This document shows, piece by piece, positions 1 through 8,421 of a DNA stretch of 58,514 bases (position 1 is the first letter of the stretch; each line of letters starts with the position of its first letter). The stretch spans positions 1 through 58,514 of the forward strand of contig CADBXO010000009.1 in NCBI GenBank assembly GCA_902798685.1. The letters run 5' to 3'. Position numbers and translations under genes: made by a program. The notes beneath the pieces were generated by a model. The model did not search any database, was not told the origin of the DNA, and saw only the letters and a program-made list of their open reading frames with translations. Source of the DNA: an uncultured Bacteroidales bacterium. GTDB taxonomy: Bacteria; Bacteroidota; Bacteroidia; Bacteroidales; Bacteroidaceae.

Positions 1-1
1 C

Positions 2-76
2 ACCACCATCAGTGGTTTCAAGCAGCAGCTTCGTAACAACGAGGTTTATTACATGCTCAACAAAGCTTTGAAGTAA
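2..76 (+). CDS. araA: L-arabinose isomerase, C-terminal end only (partial)
   Basis: Only the last 24 codons and the TAA stop (74-76) lie in the window. The tail reads ...SGFKQQLRNNEVYYMLNK..., which matches the end of AraA proteins, where a Phe-Lys..Leu-Arg-x-Asn-Glu-Val-Tyr-Tyr block closes the protein (E. coli AraA ends in FKDALRWNEVYYGF). AraA converts L-arabinose to L-ribulose in the cytosol, supplying the kinase that follows one base later. The single-base spacing to araB (stop 74-76, ATG 78) suggests one operon with coupled translation. The call rests on a short stretch plus context. Confidence 0.72.
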   Translation, partial: TTISGFKQQLRNNEVYYMLNKALK

Positions 77-77
77 T

Positions 78-1676
78 ATGGCATACGATCCCAAATCAGC
101 TATTGAAAAAGGACAGGCCATCCTCGGTATCGAGTTTGGCTCAACCCGTATCAAGGCTGTGCTCATAGACCCCGAATACAAGCCGATTGCCCAGGGTAGT
201 CATACCTGGGAGAATCAGCTTGTTAACGGGCTGTGGACATACAGCGTCGAGAGCATCTGGTTCGGACTGCAGGACTGCTACTCAGACCTGCGCAAGAACG
301 TGCTCAAGCAGTATGAGGTTGAAATCGAGAACCTTGCCGCAATAGGTATCAGTGCTATGATGCACGGTTACATGCCTTTTGACAAGAACGGCAACATACT
401 GGTTCCGTTCCGCACATGGCGTAACACCAACACAGCCAAGGCAGCCGCCGAGCTGTCTGACCTGTTCGTGTTCAACGTTCCTCTGCGTTGGAGCATCTCT
501 CACCTGTATCAGGCTATTCTTGACAACGAGCCGCACGTTAAGGATATTGATTTCCTGACCACTCTGGCAGGTTTCATCCACTGGCAGCTTACCGGAAAGA
601 GAGTTCTTGGCGTGGGTGACGCATCGGGTATGATTCCCGTTGATCCGGCAACCAAGGGCTACAATGCCGATATGGTAGCCAAGTTTGACAAGCTGATTGC
701 CGGCAAGGGTTATCCCTGGAAACTGCTTGACATTCTGCCCAAGTCACTTGACGCAGGCCAGGATGCAGGCGTGCTGACCGAGGCCGGTGCCCGCAAGCTG
801 GATGTATCGGGTCATCTCAAACCGGGTGCTCCCATCTGTCCTCCCGAGGGCGATGCAGGCACAGGTATGGTTGCCACCAATGCAGTTCGTCCGCGCACCG
901 GTAACGTATCGGCCGGAACATCATCATTCTCTATGATTGTTCTGGAGCATGACCTCAAGAAACCTCATGAGGTTATTGATATCGTCACTACCCCCGACGG
1001 CAGCCCCGTGGCAATGGTTCACTGCAACAACTGCACAAGTGATCTGAACGCATGGGTCAACCTGTTCAAGGAGTTTGAGGAGGTTATGGGTATTCCCGTT
1101 GATATGGGCAAACTCTTTACCAACCTCTTTAACGTGGCCCTGAAGGGTAATCCTGACTGCGGCGGCATTATGAGCTACAACTATGTATCGGGTGAGCCTG
1201 TTACCGGTTTTGCCGATGGACGTCCTTTGTTTGTACGTTCCGCCAACGACAAGTTCAACCTGGCCAACTTTATGCGCGCTATAATAAGCGGCGCCATAGG
1301 TGTGCTCAAGGTCGGTAACGATATCCTGTTCAACGAGGAGAAGATCAAGGTGGACCGTATTACCGGTCACGGCGGTCTGTTTACCACTCCGGGTGTTGGC
1401 CAGCGCATACTTGGTGCTGCCCTTAACTCTCCCATCTCCTGCATGAAGACTGCAGGTGAGGGCGGTCCGTGGGGTATGGCTATCCTGGCATCGTACCTTA
1501 TCAATAACAAGAAGAAGCAGTCATTGGCTGAGTTCCTTGATGATCAGGTATTTGCCGGCGATACCGGAACATCAGTTGCTCCCACCCCTGAGGATGTGGC
1601 AGGTTTCAATGCCTATATTGAGAATTACAAGCAGTGCCTGCCTATTGAGGCTGCCGCTGTAGAGTATAAAAAGTAA
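78..1676 (+). CDS. araB: FGGY-family ribulokinase (L-ribulose kinase, Bacteroides type)
   Basis: A 532-residue FGGY carbohydrate kinase. The N-terminal phosphate-binding motif GIEFGSTRIKAV sits near residue 17, the catalytic Asp is in EGDAGTGM near residue 258, and the C-terminal ATPase motif GHGGLFTTPGVGQR is near residue 433. The predicted reaction is ATP-dependent phosphorylation of L-ribulose to L-ribulose 5-phosphate in the cytosol. The preference for ribulose over xylulose is inferred from the araA remnant directly upstream and the mutarotase downstream. Bacteroidetes ribulokinases of this length are often labelled xylulokinase, so that is the main alternative. No araD is visible here; it may lie upstream. 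Confidence 0.85.
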   Translation: MAYDPKSAIEKGQAILGIEFGSTRIKAVLIDPEYKPIAQGSHTWENQLVNGLWTYSVESIWFGLQDCYSDLRKNVLKQYEVEIENLAAIGISAMMHGYMPFDKNGNILVPFRTWRNTNTAKAAAELSDLFVFNVPLRWSISHLYQAILDNEPHVKDIDFLTTLAGFIHWQLTGKRVLGVGDASGMIPVDPATKGYNADMVAKFDKLIAGKGYPWKLLDILPKSLDAGQDAGVLTEAGARKLDVSGHLKPGAPICPPEGDAGTGMVATNAVRPRTGNVSAGTSSFSMIVLEHDLKKPHEVIDIVTTPDGSPVAMVHCNNCTSDLNAWVNLFKEFEEVMGIPVDMGKLFTNLFNVALKGNPDCGGIMSYNYVSGEPVTGFADGRPLFVRSANDKFNLANFMRAIISGAIGVLKVGNDILFNEEKIKVDRITGHGGLFTTPGVGQRILGAALNSPISCMKTAGEGGPWGMAILASYLINNKKKQSLAEFLDDQVFAGDTGTSVAPTPEDVAGFNAYIENYKQCLPIEAAAVEYKK

Positions 1677-1687
1677 CCTTTTTCACT

Positions 1688-2836
1688 ATGAAGAATTTAT
1701 CCAAAGTTTTATTGGCTGTTGCAGCAGTAGCCTGCTGCGTATCGGCCGGTGCTGCCAAACCTAAGTTCCCGTTTGTAGACAGTGCACCCTTTGACACCGT
1801 TATTGATGGTCAGAAGGTGGCTCTGTATACCATTCAGAAGGGTAAGGTAGCCGCACAGATCACCAACTATGGTGGATTTGTAGTAAGTCTGTTTTCACCC
1901 GACAAGAACGGCGAGTATGCCAATCTGGTGACTCACAACAACAACATCAAACAATACCTGACTTACAACATGGGTATGGTAGGTCCGGCCCTTGGCCGTT
2001 ATGCCAACCGTATTGCCAACGGTAAGTTCACATTGGATGGCGTTGAGTATAACATCACAAAGAACAGCGGTCAGCACACCCTGCACGGTGGTGCAAAGGG
2101 TTTTGACCACACCGTATGGACTGTGCTTAAGGCCAAGAAGAACAAGCTGGTTCTGATGTGTGTTCTGCCCGATGGTCTGGACGGATTTCCCGGCACCCTC
2201 ACAACTATCCTGACCTACTCCATCACAAAGGACGGCGGTCTGCAGATAAGCTATGAGGCTACTACCGACAAGGCTACTGTTGTAAACCTGTCTAACCACA
2301 CCTATTTCAATCTTGATGGTGCCGGCAACGGTGACATAATGGATCACGAGCTGATGATCAACGCTGCTTTCATCACTGAGACTGACCGCAGCAACATCCC
2401 GACCGGTGATCTGGGTATGGTTGAGGGTTCTCCCTATGATTTCCAGAAGCCTGTTCGCATAGGTGACCGTCAGTACTCACCCGCTCCTCCTCAGCCCGGA
2501 CAGGGTGGCGGACGCGGTGGACGCGGTGGATTCGGTGGTTTCGGCCAGGTACCCGAGGGTATGGTCCGCAACTATGACAACAACTTCTGCCTGATTCACG
2601 AGCAGGCCGGTAAGGTTGAGAAGGTTGCTACTCTCTACTCTCCCAAGTCAGGCCGATTCATGGAGGTTTGGAACAACCATCCCGGACTTCAGGTATATAC
2701 CGGTGCCCGCACCGCTATCGCGCTGGAGTCTCAGATGTATCCTGACTCACCTAATCACGAATTCTTCCCCAGCACAACACTGCGCCCGGGTGAGAAGTAT
2801 CAGCACACAGTAATCTACAAGCTCTCTGTCAAGTAA
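1688..2836 (+). CDS. galM: Secreted aldose 1-epimerase (mutarotase) with a Gly/Arg-rich insertion
   Basis: A 382-residue GalM-type epimerase that interconverts alpha and beta anomers of free sugars such as arabinose or galactose. A signal peptide (MKNLSKVLLAVAAVACCVSAGAA) should send it to the periplasm. Family landmarks are the NYGG and GRYANRI segments, the HGG motif near residue 133, the catalytic-His region NHTYFNLDG near residue 203 and the NHPGLQVYTG segment near residue 332. Residues about 265-288 form a low-complexity run rich in Gly and Arg (GGGRGGRGGFGGFG) that is not part of the usual fold. The gene is 11 bases after araB and is the last plus-strand gene of the arabinose block; the 140-bp repeat begins 8 bases past its stop. 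Confidence 0.88.
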   Translation: MKNLSKVLLAVAAVACCVSAGAAKPKFPFVDSAPFDTVIDGQKVALYTIQKGKVAAQITNYGGFVVSLFSPDKNGEYANLVTHNNNIKQYLTYNMGMVGPALGRYANRIANGKFTLDGVEYNITKNSGQHTLHGGAKGFDHTVWTVLKAKKNKLVLMCVLPDGLDGFPGTLTTILTYSITKDGGLQISYEATTDKATVVNLSNHTYFNLDGAGNGDIMDHELMINAAFITETDRSNIPTGDLGMVEGSPYDFQKPVRIGDRQYSPAPPQPGQGGGRGGRGGFGGFGQVPEGMVRNYDNNFCLIHEQAGKVEKVATLYSPKSGRFMEVWNNHPGLQVYTGARTAIALESQMYPDSPNHEFFPSTTLRPGEKYQHTVIYKLSVK

Positions 2837-2843
2837 TTCACTT

Positions 2844-2983
2844 GCCAAAGTGTCCCACAACAAGCCCCGCCACAATCGCTGTGACGGGGCTTGCTGTGTT
2901 ACACACCCTCATCTGAGGCTCATGTCCCACATTCACCGGCGTCAGAACCTACTCTGACCGGGGTCGTTGTGGGACACTTTGGC
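2844..2983 (+). repeat. 140-bp MITE-like element, copy A
   Basis: The element is bounded by an 18-bp perfect terminal inverted repeat: GCCAAAGTGTCCCACAAC at 2844-2861 and its reverse complement at 2966-2983. Inside are a hairpin with arms CAAGCCCCG/CGGGGCTTG (2861-2894) and an internal copy of TGTCCCAC (2923-2930) that can pair with the right end. A second 140-bp copy lies at 5722-5861 in inverted orientation, with about 11 mismatches by hand alignment. It encodes no transposase, and I see no convincing target-site duplication. It fills the gap between the convergent stops of galM (2836) and the GH43 gene (2989). A MITE or a REP/BIME-type intergenic element are the alternatives. Confidence 0.85.
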
Positions 2984-2988
2984 GGGAC

Positions 2989-4635
2989 TCATTTGAATAC
3001 AAAGTCCAGCAGGGTGCAGATGGATTTCTCCTTTGTGTCCGATGAGAACGTGAAGAAGATTGCGTGCTTGCAGCTCAGTTCACCTATAGCTGGCAGTTTT
3101 ACAGCGATCTCCGTGGGTCGCTGCGGCATATCGGCCTTGATTTGAATCTTGCCCAGTTCCTTGCCCTTCTGCGATACCCAGGGACGGTCGGCCATAATGG
3201 TGATGGTGCCGTCCACGCCTTCGGGTATCAGGTTGAGCAGCAGGCTTACGTCATCACGGCCGCTTGTGGCGTCAAAGTTGAAATACTTGTAACCAACTAT
3301 TGATCCGTCGGTGTTGTTGACCACGGGGTTGGTGTTGTTGGTCAAATCATACGGCTTGTCAAACTTGCTGTCGGTTCCGTAGGCCGATGCCACATAAGAT
3401 CCTGAGAACATGTTGTTGGGCCAGTCGTGTACTGCAGGAGTGGGTCCGGTGTACCAGCAGGCCAGACCTGCAGAGTGACGCTCCAGTGGATCAAGACCGC
3501 CAAGTGAGAATCCCTCAGAGTTGTATTCACCCTCCGATATCTCAACCTTGCCGCCGGGACCCGGAGTGACCTTAACGGTGATGGGAGCAGCCATTGCCTG
3601 ACGTGCGTACTCATCGGTTCCGGTCTGGCGGTGATAGAACACATACCACTGACCGTTTATCTGGCATATTCCACCGTGGGTATTACCGTCAATGGTGGCC
3701 GATGCTATAGTCTCACCCTTCTCGTTTATCTCACGTGCACGGCCGTCGATAACGGTTCCGCCGTAGGTCCAGGGGCCTAAGGGATTGTCGCCGTAAGCGT
3801 ATGCCAGCGTATAGTTGGATGAAGGCAGGCCAAACTCACCATCCAGTGTAAACCTGCTGTAAATGAATACGTACTTATCCTGAATCTTACGGATGGACGA
3901 TGCCTCAAAGAACTTGAACTCTCCGTCCATGTATCGGCCGGGAACCATATCCTCCACGATTTGTGTTCCGGGTTTTACGGTTGCCATGGTGGCGGGGTCC
4001 AGTTCGGCAGCGTATGAGCGCTCAAAGCCCCAGTAACCGTATACCTTGCCGTCATCATCAACGAATACTGCAGGATCAAATGCCAGCACGCCGTCGGTCA
4101 GGTTGGGGTTGTTCTTGCTCCAGTTGCAGACCTCGAACGGACCGTCGGGGCGTGAACTCTTGCAGACCATTCCGTTGCGACCGCCTGACTGGTTGTTGGG
4201 GTAGAGGTAGTAGGTCTTGGTGCCGTCGGGGGCTGTGACAACTGTTACATCCGGAGCGTACAGGACATCGGCCACTCCAAGACGGCTCAGCGGCTCGCCG
4301 TTTGCGTTCTTGTCAACCTTGAATATCTCGCCGTCATAACGCCAATGATCCAGGTCGTTTACATCGGCCGACCATACCACCAACTCGCGTCCGCAATAAC
4401 CTGAAATCATGCTGTCGTGTGAACCGTATATATAGACACGGAACTGACCCGGATTGTCTGGATCCTCAAAAACATAAGGTTCACCGTCGGGGATATGCTC
4501 CCAAAGCGGCAGATAAGGGTTTCCAACTGTCATAAGTTCTTTCTGCTGGTTATCGGCCTGTCCTGAACAGGATATCATCATGGCGGCACAGCAGGCTATT
4601 GCCATGCACATCCACGTTCTGTAAAGTCTCTTCAT
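2989..4635 (-). CDS. GH43-family glycoside hydrolase lipoprotein with C-terminal beta-sandwich region
   Basis: I chose the ATG at 4635, giving 548 residues, because it opens a lipoprotein signal (MKRLYRTWMCMAIACCAAM, then ISC-S with the lipobox Cys); the frame stays open 48 bases further upstream without a better start. Residues ~40-390 look like the five-bladed GH43 propeller: an early Asp in EPYVFEDPD, the pKa-modulating Asp in FDPAVFVDDDG and the acid Glu in FEASSIRK. The C-terminal ~150 residues look like a CBM6-type sandwich. GH43 enzymes are mostly arabinofuranosidases, xylosidases or arabinanases, and the arabinose genes nearby favour an arabinose-releasing role at the cell surface. 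The exact subfamily and substrate cannot be read. It is divergent from the phosphoesterase gene, and the pair sits between the two 140-bp repeats. Confidence 0.83.
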   Translation of the reverse strand: MKRLYRTWMCMAIACCAAMMISCSGQADNQQKELMTVGNPYLPLWEHIPDGEPYVFEDPDNPGQFRVYIYGSHDSMISGYCGRELVVWSADVNDLDHWRYDGEIFKVDKNANGEPLSRLGVADVLYAPDVTVVTAPDGTKTYYLYPNNQSGGRNGMVCKSSRPDGPFEVCNWSKNNPNLTDGVLAFDPAVFVDDDGKVYGYWGFERSYAAELDPATMATVKPGTQIVEDMVPGRYMDGEFKFFEASSIRKIQDKYVFIYSRFTLDGEFGLPSSNYTLAYAYGDNPLGPWTYGGTVIDGRAREINEKGETIASATIDGNTHGGICQINGQWYVFYHRQTGTDEYARQAMAAPITVKVTPGPGGKVEISEGEYNSEGFSLGGLDPLERHSAGLACWYTGPTPAVHDWPNNMFSGSYVASAYGTDSKFDKPYDLTNNTNPVVNNTDGSIVGYKYFNFDATSGRDDVSLLLNLIPEGVDGTITIMADRPWVSQKGKELGKIQIKADMPQRPTEIAVKLPAIGELSCKHAIFFTFSSDTKEKSICTLLDFVFK

Positions 4636-4697
4636 TTGGCTATGGTTGTCTTGTTTGAGGCATAAAGATAGGCAAAAAAGCACTACCTTTACAGCCT

Positions 4698-5756
4698 ATG
4701 AATAAAACAATTGCATTGCTATTTATCGGGCTCCTGTTGCTCCTTACCATTTACGTAGGCTGGCGTCTTTGGCGCCTCACTCCGGGTATGTGGGCCGTAA
4801 AAGCCGGAGTCCTTGCTGGGTTCCTGGCCTGGATGGCTCTCTTCTTTGTCAGTTTCATCAGGATAGAGAAACTGCAGATTGGGCTGGCCACTATAGTATA
4901 TAATGTAGGTAATCCGTGGCTCATATTCTTCCTGTATCTGCTGCTTGGATTCCTGCTGGCCCGTCTTGCACAGATATGCCGATTGCTCCCGGCCGATTTC
5001 CTCAAGAGCAGCCCGGCAGGGTTCTGCACAATAATAGGAGGTGTGGTGCTGCTCATGCTCATAGGCGGTCTGCACTACCACCACAAGTACAGGGAGGAAC
5101 TTACAATCACGACCGATAAACCACTTGAAAAACCGCTAAAAGTGGTACTGATAAGCGACCTCCATCTGGGTTATCATAACCGTCGCGCCGAGTTGGCCCG
5201 ATGGGTGGACATGATAAACGCTGAGAATCCCGACCTTATACTCACAGCAGGTGATATCGTTGACCGCAGTATCCGTCCGGTATTTGAAGGTAATTATGCG
5301 CAGGAGTTCCATCGGCTCAAGGCTCCTGTATGGACCGTATTGGGCAATCATGACTATTACAGCAACGAGCCTCTGGTGGAGCAGTTCTTCAAAGACGCCG
5401 GCATTCGTCTGTTGCGGGACGAATCGGCACAGTTCAGAGACCTTACCGTTATTGGCCGTGATGACCGCACCAACCCGCACCGCAAGCTGCTCAGCGCACT
5501 GACCGACAGCACCGAGCAGGCCGGAATAGACTTCCAGTTCAGCGGCCACACCCACCGCGGCCAGGTCTGGCCCATCTCCTGGGTGACCGATGCCCTGTAC
5601 GAGAAATCCTGGGGTCACCACCAGCGCGGCACCACCCGCTACTACATCACTTCCGGCATAGGCATCTGGGGCGCCCGCATCCGCATCGGCACCCGTTCCG
5701 AGTACCTTGTCCTGAACATCCGCCAAAGTGTCCCACAACCAACCCCGCGAGAATAG
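4698..5756 (+). CDS. Membrane-anchored calcineurin-like metallophosphoesterase (YkuE/YaeI-like)
   Basis: A 352-residue protein. The first ~130 residues hold three to four hydrophobic membrane segments; the rest carries the full metallophosphoesterase set: ISDLHLGYH (metal ligands Asp and His), AGDIVDRS, LGNHDYY and SGHTHRGQVWP. Relatives of this architecture act on membrane phospholipid or nucleotide substrates; no substrate is evident here. A TAnnTTTG-like box (TACCTTTA, 4684-4691) lies only 6 bases before the ATG. The last ten residues (QSVPQPTPRE) and the TAG stop are encoded inside the 140-bp repeat that begins at 5722, so the native C-terminus was probably replaced when the element arrived. 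Confidence 0.88.
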   Translation: MNKTIALLFIGLLLLLTIYVGWRLWRLTPGMWAVKAGVLAGFLAWMALFFVSFIRIEKLQIGLATIVYNVGNPWLIFFLYLLLGFLLARLAQICRLLPADFLKSSPAGFCTIIGGVVLLMLIGGLHYHHKYREELTITTDKPLEKPLKVVLISDLHLGYHNRRAELARWVDMINAENPDLILTAGDIVDRSIRPVFEGNYAQEFHRLKAPVWTVLGNHDYYSNEPLVEQFFKDAGIRLLRDESAQFRDLTVIGRDDRTNPHRKLLSALTDSTEQAGIDFQFSGHTHRGQVWPISWVTDALYEKSWGHHQRGTTRYYITSGIGIWGARIRIGTRSEYLVLNIRQSVPQPTPRE

Positions 5757-5861
5757 GTTCTGGCGCCGGTGAGTGTGGGACATGAGTCTCAGATGAGGGT
5801 ATGTAACACAGCAAGCCCCGTCACAGCAATTGTGGCGGGGCTTGTTGTGGGACACTTTGGC
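5722..5861 (-). repeat. 140-bp MITE-like element, copy B (inverted relative to copy A)
   Basis: It has the same length and the same 18-bp terminal inverted repeats (5722-5739 and 5844-5861) as copy A. Its reverse complement aligns with copy A without gaps, about 129 of 140 positions matching by eye. Mismatches cluster near one end, where the inner TCTGAC arm of copy A is not conserved. It overlaps the last 35 bases of the phosphoesterase gene and ends 7 bases before the rpiB stop. Like copy A it therefore lies where two genes converge, and it may serve as a shared 3'-end structure. Confidence 0.85.
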
Positions 5862-5868
5862 GAGCGGA

Positions 5869-6297
5869 TCAGTGGACGGGGATGCTGTCCACGCGAGCCT
5901 GATGGCGACCGCCCTCGAAGGGGGTGTTCAGATACTCGTCCATGATCTTGCGGGCCATATCGTTATCGATGAAACGGCCGGGCATTACCAGTACGTTGGC
6001 ATCATTGTGCTGACGGATAAGATGAGCGATCTCGGGGATCCAGCAAAGTCCGGCGCGGATACCCTGATGCTTGTTCAGAGTCATGGAGATACCCTCTCCG
6101 CTGCCGCACATGGCTATACCCTTCTCTACCTCTCCGTTCTCTATGCCACGGGCCAGTGCATGGCCGTAATCGGCATAGTTGCAACTATCAGGAGTATAGG
6201 TGCCGTAGTCCTTGAACTCCAGCCCCTTCTCCTTCAAGTATTCTATCACGAACTGCTTCAACGGGAAAGCAGCGTGGTCACTAGCTATTCCTATCAT
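5869..6297 (-). CDS. rpiB: Ribose-5-phosphate isomerase B
   Basis: A 142-residue RpiB/LacAB protein, full length for the family. It shows the N-terminal SDHAAFPLK motif, the YADYGHALA segment, the catalytic-site loop MCGSGEGISM near residue 65 and the phosphate-binding region RQHNDANVLVMPGR near residue 98. It interconverts ribose 5-phosphate and ribulose 5-phosphate in the non-oxidative pentose phosphate pathway. Its ATG overlaps the transketolase stop by one base (TAATG at 6295-6299), so it is the second gene of a tkt-rpiB operon and probably translationally coupled. Together they can carry pentose phosphates from arabinose into central metabolism. Confidence 0.95.
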   Translation of the reverse strand: MIGIASDHAAFPLKQFVIEYLKEKGLEFKDYGTYTPDSCNYADYGHALARGIENGEVEKGIAMCGSGEGISMTLNKHQGIRAGLCWIPEIAHLIRQHNDANVLVMPGRFIDNDMARKIMDEYLNTPFEGGRHQARVDSIPVH

Positions 6298-8312
6298 TAC
6301 TTAAGCAATGACTTTACCTGGTTGTAAACGTTCTCGGCGGTGAAGCCCAGCTTCTCATCGAGCACCTTGTAAGGAGCTGAGAAACCGAATGAGCTCAGAC
6401 CCCAAACCTTACCGCTGGCACCTACCAGACCCTCGAGGGTTACAGGCAGACCTGCAGTGAGACCGAATTTCTTCTTGTTACCGGGCAGGATGCTGCGCTG
6501 GTAAGCCTTTGACTGGCTGCGGAACAGGCCCTCTGAAGGAACGCTTACGATGCGGCACTTGATACCGTCGGCGCGCAGAAGCTCGGCACCTGCAACCAGA
6601 GTAGAAACCTCTGAACCTGAAGCGAGCAGGATTACGTCGAAGTCAGCGTCTGAACCTGCAACGATGTAAGCACCCTTGGCAGCCTGGCTGTAGTCATTAC
6701 CTGCAGGCAGAGTCTTGATGTTCTGACGGCTCAGGATAAGACCTGTGGGTGAAGTGGTATTCTCCATAGCGAGCTTCCAAGCCTGTGTAGTCTCGTCGCT
6801 GTCGGCGGGACGCAGAACAAGCATTGAGTTCTTGCCCTTGTGAGTCTTGAGCTTCTCCATGAGACGGATCTGTGCCTCCTGCTCAACGGGCTCATGTGTA
6901 GGACCGTCCTCACCTACGCGGAATGCATCGTGAGTCCAGATGAACTTAACGGGGAGCTCCATGAGGGCAGCCATACGTACGGCGGGCTTCATGTAGTCTG
7001 AGAATACAAAGAAGGTACCGCAAGCGGGGATAACACCACCGTGCAGAGCCATACCGATGCAGCAGCAAGCCATGGTGAGCTCGGCTACGCCAGCCTGGAA
7101 GAATGCACCGCTGAAGTCACCCTTAACCATGTTGGTTGTATACTTGAGGAAACCGTCTGTCTTATCTGAGTTGCTCAGGTCAGCACTTGCGCAGATCATG
7201 TTGGGAACCTGCTGGGCGAGCTGGCTCAGAACTGCAGCTGAAGCTGAACGTGTAGCGTCATCGGCCTTCTGCTCAACCTTGCTCCAGTCAACCTTGGGAG
7301 CCTTGCCGCTGAACCACTCCTTGAGGAGGGCAGCCTTCTCAGGATTTGCCTTCTCCCATGCAGCCTTGCGGGCATACTTGGCATCCATGATCTTACGGAG
7401 TTCCTTGGCACGGTCAGCATAGAGCTTCTTGACCTCGGGGAAGATCTGGAAAGGATTCTCGGGATCACCGCCCAGAGCCTTGATGGTGTTGACGTAAGCG
7501 TCACCACCCAGAGGAGCACCGTGAGTCTTGCAGTTACGCTCGTAGCTGGTACCATCGGCCTTGAGGGCACCCTTACCCATGATGCACTTACCGATGATCA
7601 GGGTCGGTTTGCCGTTGGCATTCTGAGCCATGGTGAGAGCACCACGGATCTGGTCAACGTCATTACCGTTGATCTCATATACGTTCCAACCCCATGCGCG
7701 ATACTTGGCGGCTGTGTCCTCGGCAGTAACAACCTTGGTCTCAGTTGAGAGCTGGATATCATTTGAATCATAGAACATGATGAGGTTGTCAAGACCAAGA
7801 GTTCCGGCAATACGGCCTGCGCCCTGTGAGATCTCCTCCTGGATACCACCGTCAGAGATGTAAGCGTAGATCTTGTGGTTCATTACCTCCTCACCCAGTA
7901 CTGCAGCCAGATGCTTCTCAGCGATAGCGGCACCTACTGCAAATACGTGGCCCTGACCAAGAGGACCTGAGGTGTTCTCAATACCGCGTGCAACCTCGAG
8001 TTCGGGGTGACCGGTTACGGGTGAGCCCCACTGACGCAGAGTGGCCAGCTCCTCCATTGAGAACTTGCCGGTAAGAGCAAGCTGAGAGTAAAGCATGGGA
8101 GCCATATGGCCGGGATCCAGGAAGAAACGGTCACGACCCTCGAACTTCATGTTGCGGGGATCATACTCCAGGAACTCGCTGAAGAGCACGTTAATGAAAT
8201 CAGCACCACCCATGGCACCACCGGGGTGACCGGACTTGGCCTTCTCGACCATAGATGCAGCCAGAATACGGATATTGTCGGCTGCCTTGTTCATCAATTC
8301 TTTACTGTTCAT
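6297..8312 (-). CDS. tkt: Transketolase
   Basis: A 671-residue full-length transketolase. The thiamine-diphosphate domain shows GHPGGAMGGADF near residue 30, HMAPMLYSQLAL, and the cofactor/Mg segment SDGGIQEE...DSND around residues 155-185. The pyrimidine-binding domain carries GVAELTMACCCIGMALHGG, and HDAFRVGEDGPTHEP is the transketolase signature near residue 465. It moves two-carbon units between pentose, tetrose and heptose phosphates. It is transcribed toward rpiB from a promoter that overlaps the one for the divergent phosphatase gene. Confidence 0.97.
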   Translation of the reverse strand: MNSKELMNKAADNIRILAASMVEKAKSGHPGGAMGGADFINVLFSEFLEYDPRNMKFEGRDRFFLDPGHMAPMLYSQLALTGKFSMEELATLRQWGSPVTGHPELEVARGIENTSGPLGQGHVFAVGAAIAEKHLAAVLGEEVMNHKIYAYISDGGIQEEISQGAGRIAGTLGLDNLIMFYDSNDIQLSTETKVVTAEDTAAKYRAWGWNVYEINGNDVDQIRGALTMAQNANGKPTLIIGKCIMGKGALKADGTSYERNCKTHGAPLGGDAYVNTIKALGGDPENPFQIFPEVKKLYADRAKELRKIMDAKYARKAAWEKANPEKAALLKEWFSGKAPKVDWSKVEQKADDATRSASAAVLSQLAQQVPNMICASADLSNSDKTDGFLKYTTNMVKGDFSGAFFQAGVAELTMACCCIGMALHGGVIPACGTFFVFSDYMKPAVRMAALMELPVKFIWTHDAFRVGEDGPTHEPVEQEAQIRLMEKLKTHKGKNSMLVLRPADSDETTQAWKLAMENTTSPTGLILSRQNIKTLPAGNDYSQAAKGAYIVAGSDADFDVILLASGSEVSTLVAGAELLRADGIKCRIVSVPSEGLFRSQSKAYQRSILPGNKKKFGLTAGLPVTLEGLVGASGKVWGLSSFGFSAPYKVLDEKLGFTAENVYNQVKSLLK

Positions 8313-8360
8313 TGTGTAATTTATTTTTAATTGTATCTAACTTCCGTTTTTCGCGATAGC

Positions 8361-8391
8361 TTGCAAATTTAGGCTTTTTTCCTTACTTTTG
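8361..8391 (+). promoter_or_regulatory. Bacteroidetes-type promoter for the histidine acid phosphatase gene
   Basis: TTGC at 8361-8364 and TACTTTTG (a perfect TAnnTTTG) at 8384-8391 are about 20 bases apart, the usual spacing for the primary Bacteroidetes sigma factor. The ATG follows at 8422. The boxes interlock with the divergent tkt promoter. Confidence 0.7.
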
Positions 8392-8394
8392 CAA
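8364..8394 (-). promoter_or_regulatory. Bacteroidetes-type promoter for tkt-rpiB, overlapping the divergent promoter
   Basis: Read on the minus strand, TTGC (8394-8391) and TAAATTTG (8371-8364) are 19-20 bases apart. Each -7 box shares bases with the other promoter's -33 box, so the two polymerases should exclude one another. Confidence 0.65.
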
Positions 8395-8421
8395 CATTAC
8401 AAATCATACTGACCTAAACAA

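Noticed and set aside
1742-1747. Frequent TCGGCC words across the window (e.g. 909-914, 1742-1747) as a DNA motif
   Set aside because: Most occur in frame as Ser-Ala (TCG GCC), so codon preference in a GC-balanced genome explains them; no counting was done.
5136-5855. A 239-residue reading frame on the minus strand under the phosphoesterase
   Set aside because: It runs opposite to a well-supported gene, has no recognisable motif and ends within the repeat; it is a shadow frame.
2844-5861. The 140-bp elements as an insertion sequence
   Set aside because: No transposase lies in or beside them and no convincing target duplication is visible; the size fits a nonautonomous element only.
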